Assembly (NCBI GenBank): GCA_963669155.1
Contig: OZ022578.1
Location: 13,781,940-13,845,939, forward strand
From: Arbacia lixula
Lineage: Eukaryota > Echinodermata > Echinoidea > Arbacioida > Arbaciidae
Direction of reading: 5' to 3'
DNA: 64,000 bases
The notes beneath the pieces were generated by a model. That model saw nothing but the letters and a program-made list of their open reading frames with translations, was not told where the DNA came from and searched no databases. A program made the translations under genes and the position numbers. Shown here piece after piece: positions 1-11,600 of this stretch (the first letter of the stretch is position 1; every line of letters begins with the position of its first letter).

Positions 1-454
1 GTCTAGATACCAACAGCTTATATCTGTGAATGTATGCCCATGACGGGCCATGTGTTGAGCTGTGCTGTGGCCGTAATAGGCTACGCTACATTGTAGTTGT
101 ACATATAATCTGCCATCAATGCACTTTCGTCTATGAACTCCTAACCCTTATTTTGTGAGTTTCATTCATACAAAAAGGGTGATTTCTAGGTCACTTTCCG
201 TCAACAACAAAAAATCACCATCATGCAAGGAGAACACTGTTGTTACTGGCGCTTATATGATGACTTATTTTTAGTTGGTGATTGGGGAAAAAAACAAATT
301 TGTTGTTTGCTGGTAAATGTGTTACATGTTGAAGTGGACTCAGTCTGAAAAGCAGAATTGTATTTTCTTTGAGACTACCGCATCATAAATTTTTCATGGA
401 ACTAGGTCCGAAAAAGGGGGATTGCCATGTGAACTTGAAAGATGTCTTCATTTT

Positions 455-600
455 GATTGCACCTACATCTTCAGCCAGTGACAGAAGCAATCACCGAGCG
501 GTGATTTTGACAGAATGTCTGTTTTCTCCAAAATTCTTGCTGAGCACCCGCTCGGTGATTGCTTTGGTCACTGACTGAAGATGTCAGTTTGGTCGCAATG
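455..600. repeat. Fold-back (inverted-repeat) element, unit A
   Basis: Two arms of about 45 bases are inverted copies of each other. The left arm starts near 455 (GATTGCACC, ACATCTTCAG, CAATCACCGAGCGG); the right arm runs from about 546 to 600 (CCGCTCGGTGATTG, CTGAAGATGT). The loop is about 40 bases. It looks like a short MITE. It is shared by both units, so it predates the duplication or was copied with it. Confidence 0.7.
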
Positions 601-716
601 CGCATGCTACATCAGCACTACGTAATGTGCGCTCTGAGAAGATACTTCTTCTCCTTCTTCTTCAGGGTAGTCCTGTGTCCTTTACACTTGAAGATTAATA
701 CAGGCGATTTGTGTGG

Positions 717-1292
717 CTAGTGCTTGTGCTGGACGGTGCAATTGAACAAAACTAATGATATCACCGTTGCAAGTAAACAAAAAGGTTTGCATTTCAGGAT
801 CTGCATCACCATCAGTCTCTGCCGGAAGAGCTCGACTGATGGGGCGGAGATGACATCAGGTGGTAGGGTGTTCCAAGTCTTTACAGTTCGAGGAAAGAAG
901 GACTGTCTGTGCTGTTCAGTTCTGGAGAGAGGCAGCTGGTAGCCTTGTGCATGGATATGTCTTGTTACTCTCAGGACTGGTGTAATGTAAGGTGCAGTGG
1001 TGAAATCAACGATGTTGTGGAGCATTTTGAAGAAGAGAACCAGACGGAGGACCTCGCGCCTTTGTTGCAATGAGAGCCAAGTCAGCTCACTCAACATGTC
1101 AGTTACACTGGATGTATTGTGATGTCTGTTGAGGGCAAATCTGGCAGCTCTCCTCTGGATCATCTCAAGCTTGTAGATGTTTCTGTCTGCGTATGGGTCC
1201 CAGATTGGTGCCGCATACTCCACAAGTGGTCTCACAAGGGAAAAGTAGGCCATTGTCTTGAGTTGGGTGGAGCTGATAGTTTTGCCCTTAAA
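717..1292 (-). mobile_element. 3'-truncated LINE: C-terminal reverse transcriptase fragment (jockey/CR1-like), unit A
   Basis: The minus strand is open for 178 codons from 1253, and similarity to the family extends upstream in frame to about 1292. It carries the post-palm signature of jockey/CR1-like LINE polymerases: YFSLVRPLVEYAAPIWDPY, then KLEMIQRRAARF, and later TWNTLPPDVI. The catalytic palm (YADD) is absent, so this is only the 3' end of an element, as expected from 5' truncation at insertion. The stretch downstream on the minus strand (about 640-665) is GAAGAA-rich and may be its 3' tail. It cannot encode an active enzyme. Confidence 0.8.
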
Positions 1293-1555
1293 AATACTTA
1301 TTTTAGGAAGTGTTCACTCAAGATTATTTTGAAAGTATATAGCATCAAATTACAGTAAATGTGTGATTTACATAAGAGTATGCCCCCCCCTCCCCCATCG
1401 TACATGTACACTTTATTGCTTCCTACGCATTTTTGCCAGTACATTACCATCGCGTTCTAATACGAGGTAGGCCTAAGAGTTTTTGCCAGTGCGAGGAGTA
1501 ACAAGATCACGGTGAGAATGGGCCACTAAAAATACAGCTAGTCTGATCGATGTGG

Positions 1556-1626
1556 CGATGGCATCTTGCCGTAATATTTATGACACATACATGAAAGCTC
1601 ATCGTCATAGAGGCAAGATGCCATCG
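1556..1626. repeat. 15-bp perfect inverted repeat around a 41-base centre, unit A
   Basis: CGATGGCATCTTGCC at 1556-1570 is exactly complemented by GGCAAGATGCCATCG at 1612-1626. It could be a very small MITE or a fragment of one. The same pair is at 39500-39570. Confidence 0.6.
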
Positions 1627-2772
1627 GTCTAGATCCTATTAATGATGAAAGACAACTTAGTAACTTATTTCAAAAGACAAGGTATTCATCCAGTGTATAT
1701 TGCATGATAATAACCTTCTTAGTTGTGGTCATTAATGGTTGGGAAGTACTGAAGCATTCATTTTTTTCATTATTTTTCTTAAATTGCAAATTGATTTTTT
1801 TTTTCTTCAAATTTGTATGTAAGCTAGAGCAGTATCCCCGGCAAGTAAAAGGAGGGAGGCTAGCCACCACCAAGATGAAGGATGCAGACTATCTATAGCT
1901 GTGAAGGGGACATTATTGTCTGTCCATGTCCTGGAAGAAGACAGGTTTGTAATTAAAATAATTTTCAATTCACTTTTCCATAGTCAATGCTGTGTACGAG
2001 CTCATATTCAATAAAGCTTTTGAATTGGAGTATTCGCAGTAACTATTAATTTTGAGAGAATGTTTTGAAAACTTAGGTGCATTGTTTATGCTTTCAGTTA
2101 TTGCAACTCAAATTGATTGAAATTTGTTCAAATCATCAACAAAATAAGCATGCATGGGCCCATGACGTGGCAGTAATCGATTTAGTCGTGTTCACGATCA
2201 ATTCAAGTTTTGCCAAAATGACAGAATACATGCTTATGTATTGCTAATAACTTAAAAATAGCAATTACATCTATCATAATAATTTGGCACTCATGTTAGA
2301 TACGTGTGCATATTAGTTTTAGAGGTATTTTTTGCTGGATTCTGTTGGAATATATTTTAGTGCTCAACACGTCTACTTTACTTGGTTGTAAGAATGTGGG
2401 TTTATATTTTGAATAAATGTACTTTGTAGTTTTATTACACCCTTATAAAGTACATCTCTGGACGCCATGTTGTTTCCAACTTTCGAACGCAGATCCCTTG
2501 TTAGAACTTCGGTTGTGTGTTTTCTGTATTGTTTACAACGAAGAACGCTTTTCTGCTTGTCAGAGAAAGATATAGAAAGTGTCATTCTGAGTACTACTGA
2601 GTACCAGTCAAGAAAATTATTGATCTTTATTTTTTTCAATAAATGAAATGAAAATAAAATTTACCATGCTCATCTAACAAATTTTATACAAGTGACTCCA
2701 ATATCTATTCAACTGTGCTTAACTACAAACGGGAGTCGACTAAGACCATGAGAGCAAGAAAGTTCCAAAATT
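1627..2772. other. AT-rich intergenic stretch, nothing recognised
   Basis: Only short chance reading frames occur, including an 88-codon minus-strand frame at 2373-2639 without a recognisable motif. The sequence is matched almost base for base in unit B. Confidence 0.5.
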
Positions 2773-2940
2773 GAGAGTGAGGGGGAGAGAGAGAGAGAAA
2801 AGATGTGGGGGAGGGAGAGAGAGAGAGAGGGAGCGAGAAAAAAAGTGGAGAAGGGAGAGAAAGGGGGTTGGAAAGGGATGGATACTGAGCGAGAAAGGGG
2901 TTGGGGAAGGGAGGGGGAGAGGGAAAAAAGGGGGTGGACA

Positions 2941-2983
<43 letters not shown>

Positions 2984-2994
2984 CAGACAGAGAG
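2773..2994. repeat. GA-rich low-complexity tract, unit A
   Basis: Purine-only GAGAGA and GGGAGAGA runs, ending in a pure (GA)n stretch near 2944-2979. The open frames across it (Arg/Glu on one strand, Ser/Leu/Pro on the other) are composition artefacts. The (GA)n length differs slightly in unit B. Confidence 0.9.
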
Positions 2995-4529
2995 GGGTTG
3001 GTGACTGGGTGGTGAAGGGAAAGAGAATTGAAGTGGGATGTGCATGTACCTAGTCCAGAAAGAAAGACACGAGACTGAGAGCCCGAAAAGTTATACAGGA
3101 GAGCAAGGTTAGTTCAGAAATTGACAGAGAGAGAAAGAGAGAGAAATGGACGGAAGCAACTAAGATTGGAATTAATGAAAGATGTGGAGAAACAGAATTA
3201 TATGCTAGAATCAGATCAACATGTCATTTCCGATGGCCACAATAAACGTTGATTTAAGTGTGGTTTGCATCATTTCTCCTGTATTCCTTCTCTCCGCTCC
3301 TCTAGCTCTATGCATAACAAACATTGAGTATCGAATAATAAACAAAATCATCAGATTTTCATCTTGGACCAAGATGAGATTATGTCAAAAGCTTCGGAGA
3401 CGGTGTTACTATAAATCCTATAGCGCGCGCACAGTTTATACACACACAGCTGCGGTGCGGTCGAGAGCGCGGCACAAACAATGGAAACAACATGGCGTCA
3501 AATTCTGAGTTGTCGCAACTCTTCTATACAGGGACACTAATAAGTATTCGGTGATGGCGCCCTCAGTGTTCCGACTTGGTGCCAAGTCACATTATTTGTA
3601 TGTGATCTATCGGCCACATTTCTTGTCCGAATTTATTTGAAAAAAAAACTTGCTTTGGAGGATTATTATTATTATTGTTTTTTTTTTTTTTTTTTTTTTT
3701 TGGGGGGGGGGGGGTTGTCATTCTGCGTAACAATCGTTTTCAGTGACAGCGTCCTCATTGTTCCAATTTTTATAGGATGCCATGTCATATTTCTGCTTGT
3801 TTGTTTTTTGCAGTTTGTCATAACAATTGGCACACAGAAGCAGCATTAGAAGCTAAGATGCCTATCATTTTTGGTGTGTGTGTGTGTGTTTGTGTGGGGG
3901 TGTCTTTTTTGCCATGGTAGCAGTCACTATGACAATCCAATGTATCATGCTTACTTCATTCCAAGGTACATGTACATGTACAAGTAGCATAACACCGTGG
4001 TGTTCCCATATAGAAAAGATGTAGCTTGTTTTCTACTTGTTTGTTTCAAGTGTTAAAATAAACAGGCTCAAAGTTAGAGCCACCTGACCATTGGCACCCA
4101 TCATATACTTCAGAGCAATCTGTCATACCAATAAAATACTGATTTGTCGATAGCTGTCAATATCAGTACAATATTTGTACCGACATAGCGACAGAGAATT
4201 TTCTTAATAACAGCCCTAGTGTGAGCTCTATATATCGCGATGATAGATGAAGCGGTGGGTTCGGAGGATACATGTGTTCTAGTTGTAGGAAGTGTTTACT
4301 CGAAATATTTTAGTATTTAAATTTGAAAGTATAAAGCTGACTGAATAGTGAATGAAAGCTTGCCATTGATGCTTTCTATAAAGCAAAACAGTAATTGAAT
4401 AGTCTTTCAAATGTCGGGCGCCTACATAAATGATAACACGTTAGCGATCCAGACATGCATGCATTGCTTGTGCTATTGTTTCGTTCGTAAAAATGGTCTA
4501 AAATACCACACGAGCCTTTGGGGACCAGC
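2995..4529. other. Upstream intergenic stretch with homopolymer tract, unit A
   Basis: Contains a T-run followed by a G-run (about 3678-3712) whose length differs from unit B, and a short (GT)n near 3877. A short Kozak-like ATGGCG frame begins near 3491 (AACATGGCGTC) but ends after about 18 codons. I do not call a gene. Confidence 0.5.
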
Positions 4530-4930
4530 AAGTTAGTTTTCCCCTTTTCTTCGCAACGATATTAGCGAGCTTTCGTTTTGAGGACGGACGGGCTCCAGTA
4601 CGGTAATCCGACACCAAGATCGATCTGCGCATGCGCCACCGCCCGCTCTGGAATCCGCGCGGGGAATCGAGAACGTGAATTCTGAGATTTCTCGTCCTCG
4701 ACGAGTAGAGGACAGCAGCCAATCAGCGCCCGTACAGATGATGTAATGCAAATCGCACGTGCACGGGTGAGGGGCCGGTAGGGGGTGTGCCAGATGACAT
4801 CACACGCACCGCCGTTCGCGTTCTCTGTCTTTTAGCGAAACTGCGTGTGAATTGCCGCGGACGGACGGCGAGAACAGATTGCTCACTGATCTCGTTTCCG
4901 TCCGCGGGGTTGTAACGAAAGCTCCCTACT
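4530..4930 (+). promoter_or_regulatory. Candidate CLCA promoter / CpG-rich regulatory region, unit A
   Basis: A GC- and CpG-rich island in AT-rich surroundings, 0.6-1 kb upstream of the CLCA start codon. It contains TGCGCATGCGC (4626-4636, the NRF1 consensus), CCAATCAG (4719-4726, CCAAT box), ATGCAAAT (4746-4753, octamer), a TGACATCA half-CRE near 4795, and a CCGCGGACGGA inverted repeat (about 4855-4906). No clear TATA box is placed. All motifs are conserved in unit B. Promoter function and the transcription start are inferred. Confidence 0.45.
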
Positions 4931-5497
4931 GGTGACTTGACGTGAGTTTCGTGCTGATAACAATGGCCACATTGTGTATGCATCCATGGTAACGGTGTAA
5001 ACAAGGATGTGTGAAACGTAGCTTTGTGTAAATATGCATATTTGTTGAATGAATAAATCAAATAAATCCAACTAATCCATAAATGCATGAAATCATAAAC
5101 CAATCAATAATTAAATTAGTTATTAAACTAACGAGTCAATCAACCACATAATTACCAACTTCGATCATTAATGTTAATTGATGAAATATTCATTGTTAAT
5201 TAAATGGGGAGGCGATAAGTATGTGAAGAAACAAATTACCTTTATCTGTTTTGAACCCTGACATGTCTTGATTTGTTTAATGTTTACAAATTTTTGAACC
5301 CTATAAAGATAACAAAGTGGATACTCGAATGACAAACTAATGTTTAAGTTTGTTCGTTTTATTTTTTACTTTCTGGCTTGTGGCGCGTTGCACTTCACCA
5401 AAGTGAAACACAGCGCTGAAAGACACCATTAGAGCTACTACAGACCTACTTGTACGTCACGTCAGGAAAAATGAAACTCTAACATTGTAAAATAATC

Positions 5498-5662
5498 ATG
5501 ATCTGGCGAAAGGGTGCGGTCTTTATTCTATTATTCATCTTCACTGTCCCAATACTCGGACAGAAAAACACCATTACACTTCAAGATGGTGGGTACTCCA
5601 ACGTTCTCATTGCCATAGACAAACAGGTGGAGGAAGACTTCACCATCTTAGACAATCTCAAG
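5498..5662 (+). CDS. CLCA: CLCA copy A exon 1: signal peptide and start of N-CLCA domain
   Basis: Residues 1-55. MIWRKGAV is followed by a hydrophobic core ([13 protein letters not shown]) and a plausible cleavage site near residues 21-22. The donor AAG|GTAAGA ends in phase 0. Reading past the donor gives a spurious 101-codon frame. One residue differs from copy B (Gln/His at 43). Confidence 0.85.
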
Positions 5663-8600
5663 GTAAGACGTGTACGTTATTACTTAAGCTCATACACAAT
5701 GTGTCACCTAAGATACAACACGAAGAGTGAAAATCTGTTACTGAATACAATCAAACCCGTGTTTTATTTCAGTGGCTTAGTGTGTGGAGCAGTCAATCAC
5801 TAATTGCAACGGAAAATGTGAAATAGCCATGTTGTTTAAAAAGGTATCTTCTATAACAGCCAAAATTGTTAAAAATTGCAGGGGTGGAAAGTGGGTGAAA
5901 AGGGACCTCAGAACAAACTGCTTTGGAGACTTTGAATATCTTTTTAGTAGGTACCATCATGATAACTGTATCTTTATCTTCATGAAAGATACATTTTTAT
6001 GATCCAGTATAATTTTTGTTTGGTATCTTTTGCTTGGGCGACGTCGGCAAAATTCAAAACTTTTTACACTTTGTGCTACTTTTTGGTTGAAACTCTTTAG
6101 ATTCTTCTGATTCAAAAACCGTACCCCAGATTTTTTTAAAATAGTCTGATGTGTGTGGCATCTCTTCAGCTTTCAGAGCATATATGGATGTGACATATTT
6201 TCATGCTTATGATCATCTATTGACCAAAAGTAGAACGCAATGTTTTAGTAGAATTCGCGGAAAATCGGAAAAAATACCGCGTACGTTCTATATACGCGTT
6301 TATGTAGATGCGTATTACTTTTTGTTTGAAACTATTTAGATCATTTCAATCAAAGAACCATAACACGAATCTCTTTCAAACTTTTTCTGACTTTTTTTCA
6401 TCTTATCTATGGATGTAAATAGTGTTATTCTTATTGTCGTCCCCTGACCAATGATGTAACATAGCATTTTGGAAGAGTGGCGTAACATCGGAACAAAATA
6501 CTGCGTAGTTATTCCAAAAGTCTACATTCTGTATGCGTGACACGTTTGGGTTGAAACTTGTTAGATCCTCGTCGTTCAAGTACCACACCACAAGCTTCGT
6601 GCAGACTTTGTTCTGATGCTTTTGGCATCCATTAAGCTTTTCAAGACATGTGCGGATGTAGCATATGTTGCATCTGGTCATTTACTGACCAATAATAGAA
6701 CGTAACATTTTTCTTAGACAAAATAATGCGTATTGCAAAAATGGTTGGAATGTAAAACATGGTACCATCAAAACAAATGTGTTAAGACACATACTTTGAT
6801 GCTCAATTATCAAAATTGATTGGCACAGTCTGATTGCCTAGTACATGGGCAATATCATTATTGAGTTGTTTTGGCAATGGCAGCACTGTGGGCGACATCG
6901 ACGTCGTTTTTTTGTGCTTCTTTTTGGTTGAAAGCACAGAATTGTTGTGCCCAAACCATGCAGGCAACTGAGTTAAAATTGGGGATACAATCATTACGGG
7001 CCGTTATCATGGCGGATCCGTTCTGCTGTCATCACTGGGACTGGATATATACTTTGGTACATGGCTATGTGAACAACCTGCCATGTATTAATACATTAAT
7101 GTACACAGTGTACGTCATGGAAAAAATAGAATCAAACATGATTGTGAGCAACATAAGTATTTTGTAATTCATAGTGGGTTTCCCCCCCCCCCCCCTAAAA
7201 AAAGGTCAAAGTAACTCTGAAAGCAATATGTCAAACCCAACAAATAGACTGTACTGGCCAGAAAAAACCTTTAACATGTTAAAAATGGTGATCCTGAGCA
7301 ATCTTCTTCCCAATGGTCTTAAATTCATGTATTGTCCATTTTAGAAACTTGCTGAAAGGTATTTGCCATAAAATAATCTACATTTGGAGTAATTAGTGAT
7401 TCAATCTTCAAAATCCTTAAAAATTTCGGCCTGAACATTTTGAGAAATTTAAGAGCATTGGCAAAAAGATTGCTCACGATCACCCTTTTGAAGGCTTTTT
7501 GTCTTCCTAGTACAGTATACTCCTTTTAACCCTTTAATGTTAATACCTTATTTACAATTACATCCTTATTATGACAATAGGCCTATGTTTTAAAAAGCAG
7601 TTAATATGCCAAAAACATTAGTACAAGTTTAGAAGAAATATGTTGCATAATTCTTTAACGACGATAAGTTTAAGGGTTCCACGCAAAACCAAAAAAGTCA
7701 TGAATAACACGTACGAACAATCTGCACACTATTTTGTCCAATTTTACGCGCATTCTTGCAAAATGTTACTGTATATTATTGGACATTAGATGTGACATCC
7801 ATATAGGCCTATTTACTGGAAAGCGCAATAAAATGCCAAAGACATCAGAACGAGTCTGAACGAATTATTTTTACACAATTTTGAGCTATAGGGATATAAA
7901 CAGTTTCAAACAAAAGCATCAAGCACCCGAAATAAGTACGTACCGGTATACATGACGTATACGCACTATTTTGTCCGATTTTATGATAATTTTTCTTAAA
8001 CGTTACTTTATTAGTAGTCAGGAGATGACTATAAGCGTGATAAAATGTAACATTCATATAATGTTTTAAAAGGTGGAAGGGGTGCTGAAATTATCAGAAC
8101 ATGTCGAAAAGCATGTCGAAAGACGTAAACAGTTAATACGCAATATTTTGCCAGATTTCTCGCAATTCTTCCAAAATGGTCCGTTACATAATTGCTCAGG
8201 AGATAACCATACGTATGACAATATGTAACATAAATATGTTTTTAAAAGTGCAGCAAATGCCAAAACCAGTCGAATAAATTGAAAGGAAATGTGTGGTATG
8301 GTTCTTCGATTACAAGGATTTCAATAGCTTCAACCAAAGAGTAACGCGTATCCAAAATATATGCGTTTATCGAACGTACGCAGTATTTTGTCGGATTTTG
8401 CGCTCGCTCTTCTAAAATGTTACAGTGTGTTATTGGTCAGTATAATAGATGACCATAAGAGTGGTAATATGTAACATCCATATACGTTTTGCAAGGTGGA
8501 AGGTTGCCGAAAACACCAAAACATGTCGGAAAGTAATATGTCGTATGATTCTTGAAATACAAGGATCTAAACAGTTTCAACCGAAAAGTATCACGCGTGC

Positions 8601-11600
8601 AGTTAATACGCAATATTTTGTCTGATTTCACGCAGTTCTTCCAAAATGCTGCGTTAAATTATTGGTCAGGAGATGACCATAAGTGTGACAATATGTAACA
8701 TCCATGTATATTTTGAAAAGTGCAACAAATGACAAAAACATCACAACAAATTGAAAGGAAATATGTGGTATGGTTCTTGGATTACAAGGATTTGAAACGT
8801 TTCAACCAAAAAGTAGCACGTATCCAGCATATACGCGTATATAGAACGTACGCAGCATTTTGTCCGACTTACATGACTTAACGCGCATTCTCCCAAAACG
8901 TTCCTCTGTATTATTGGCCAGAAGATGACCATAAGCATACCAAATGTCACATTCTTATATTTTTGAAAAGCTTAAGAGATGCCAAAGACGGCAAATTAAG
9001 TTTGGAATTAATATTTTATGATGGTTTGTGAACTACAAGGATTGAAAAAGTTTCAACCAAACAGAAGCGCAAAAAACGAACAAAAGTGTTGCATTTAGCT
9101 GACGTCGTTGCGACATGTCGTCGTCGGTGACGTCGCCCACAGGGCTACCATTGCCAAAACAACTCAACGATGATATTGCCCATGTACTTGGCAACTAGAC
9201 TATACCAATCAAGTTTGATAATTGGGCATCAAAGTATGTGTCTTAACACCTTTGTTATGATGGTACCATGTATTATATTCCAACCATTTTTGCAAAAAGG
9301 TTTCCGGCAGTGACCTCACATTTGTCGTGATTTGGGTGAGAAAGCACCCGGGTACACCTTGCAAGCAACACATTTTTGTGATGTCCAGGGTCTATCGTTT
9401 TGACCTGTGGGGTCAGTTGTTCCGGCCCTTTTCACATGAATAAATCTTTTGGGCTCCCGGACTAATAACTTGACTTTATGATGTGTACGTTTCAGTTTGA
9501 TTTGAGATTTGTGTCGAAAGATATTTGTATGAACTATACATCTTCCTCACATCACCCTTGTGCAGTCCATGTTTACCGACGGGTCTGCACGTCTTTATAA
9601 CGCGAGCAGACGACACGTCTACTGGAAGGAAATCAAGATTCTGGTTCCGTCCACGTGGTCTCGGAACAGCCAATACGAAGTCGCCTCGACGGAGTCCTTC
9701 CCTGGCGGCAACATGTGGGTGCGGAACGGCGATGGCTCTGATGGCTCTGATGAGCCAATAGCCGATAATTTAGGTGGGTGTGGCATGCGCGGACTCGCCA
9801 TGCATATGACGCCGAAGTTCATCAAGGACATCGCGTACCGAGAAGACAAATATGGACCGACCGGTGAGTGTACAAAACGCTACCGCCCGCCCCCCCCCCC
9901 CCCCCCCCGTCATCTCGCGCTACCAACTATTCAAATATTGAATGGGAAGGGGGTGCGTGTGTGGGGTGTGGGGGGGGGGGGCAACACGTACTGATGAAAA
10001 AGAAACACACAATCCACAATCAAATTAAACATGTTTGTTGGTAACGAGTTTATTCATATCAGAGTCCATTTCTTGGGACTTGCATTCGAAACATCCAATC
10101 CACGCTCGATAGTGATACATTGTAGTTTGACTTGTTGATGATATCTTTAAGAGACAATAATCTAATTCCAAAACATCAAAGTGTAGATTAACTGAGGGGC
10201 AAGATCAAACCACTTCGCTTGAGGTACTGGCTGGTCCCGGGTGAAGTACGTTTCTTTACGTGCGATATCGAGCAAATTTCAAAGCAAATATAACGGTGAA
10301 CTTTATTTTAAGGCCGACATGTTTCAGTGCACGTAATTCAACCATGAAAGAGGGCATTGTACATCTACCCATCTCCTGTATTATCCGTGTCCTGTTGGTT
10401 AGTGTACGTGTCCTTATATCATCTCTCCTCCTGGTCAGATTACATGCCTGACTCAATTTGTTTGGATTATACCAATAACTTTCGTCATTCCCATTAAAGA
10501 CAGAGTAATATATATACAACATAGAACCCACAGGTCCTTCTGGTCTACAGACTGGAGACCGCTCTCCGCTATGGTCCGCACCACAGTGCATACGTTAAAT
10601 GCGAGCATATACGCCCGTTGCTCACTGACAGGGGCAGTGCGATGAGAAATGTAGACTATGGTAGTACGGTCGCTTCGTTTCAAACGGAAGCAAGGATAGA
10701 TCTTCTTTCCTTGAGATAAAACGTTTAGGCCTTGTTATAAATAACTTATTTTGAGACACACTAACGCCCAATGTCTCTTTCAAGACATTTTAATTGATTC
10801 GTACGCGTGGAGTCTGTGGCTTGATATCACCTTTGTACAAAGTAAAATTTGAAAAAAAAATATTCTTGAAATAAAACGTGTAGGCCTTGCTATAAATAAT
10901 TTATTTTAAGACACCCTAATGCCCAATGTCTCTAGAGGTTTCTCTACAGTATTTGAACAGTATGTTGACCTTTGCTTCATTCTTTGTTTCAGTTGCAAGC
11001 ATTTGTTTAATAGTTCCGATATGTTTCATAATGTGTCCTTTCCTCCTAATCTACGTGTGTCAACAGTAAAATGCACTGCTCTAGGGCTTGTCCCTCTTAA
11101 TATTGATTTATCAAATTTCCCCGCATCAACAAGTTAAATAATGTGTACCCTCCTGAGCTTAGTATGTCAGCGATTAGTTTCCCTCCCAATTCGTCAGTCA
11201 TTTCCCTAGCAGGATTATCTGCGTTATAATTTTTTTTTGTGAAAGTCTCCGGGTTTTCTTTTTTTGTCTTGTAGCTCGGTCATTTCTAAAAGTTTTGATA
11301 AATGATAATATTTTTTGCCCTCGAAATAATAGTTCCCGTCATAAACTGCTCTCACCACTTTGATCCTGCACGTTCAGTTTTTGCTCTCTGCGCATTTCGA
11401 ACTATCTTGGTTTAATTCTGTTTACAGAATCTGATTACGTGTTATCTTCTGCCTGTTCGATTGCAACATTTTTTCCCCTCATTCCCTTTTGCCGTTATCC
11501 CCTTTTTTGTTTATTGTTATTTCCCAATTCTATTCTAATCTTTCGGCCACTAAACAATTATTTTATCAAAATATTCATCATCCACCACGTCTTGCAGTTC

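Noticed and set aside
717..1253. Host gene from the 178-codon minus-strand frame
   Set aside because: Sequence matches the C-terminal part of LINE polymerases and lacks the catalytic core. Its identity in the two units reflects recent copying.
2723..3045. Ser/Pro/Leu-rich and Arg/Glu-rich frames over the GA tract, and the same at 40652-40998
   Set aside because: Low-complexity artefact whose frame breaks when the (GA)n length changes between the two units.
5498..5803. 101-codon uninterrupted frame as a small single-exon protein
   Set aside because: The first 55 codons are CLCA exon 1 with a strong GTAAGA donor. The remainder is intron without family similarity.
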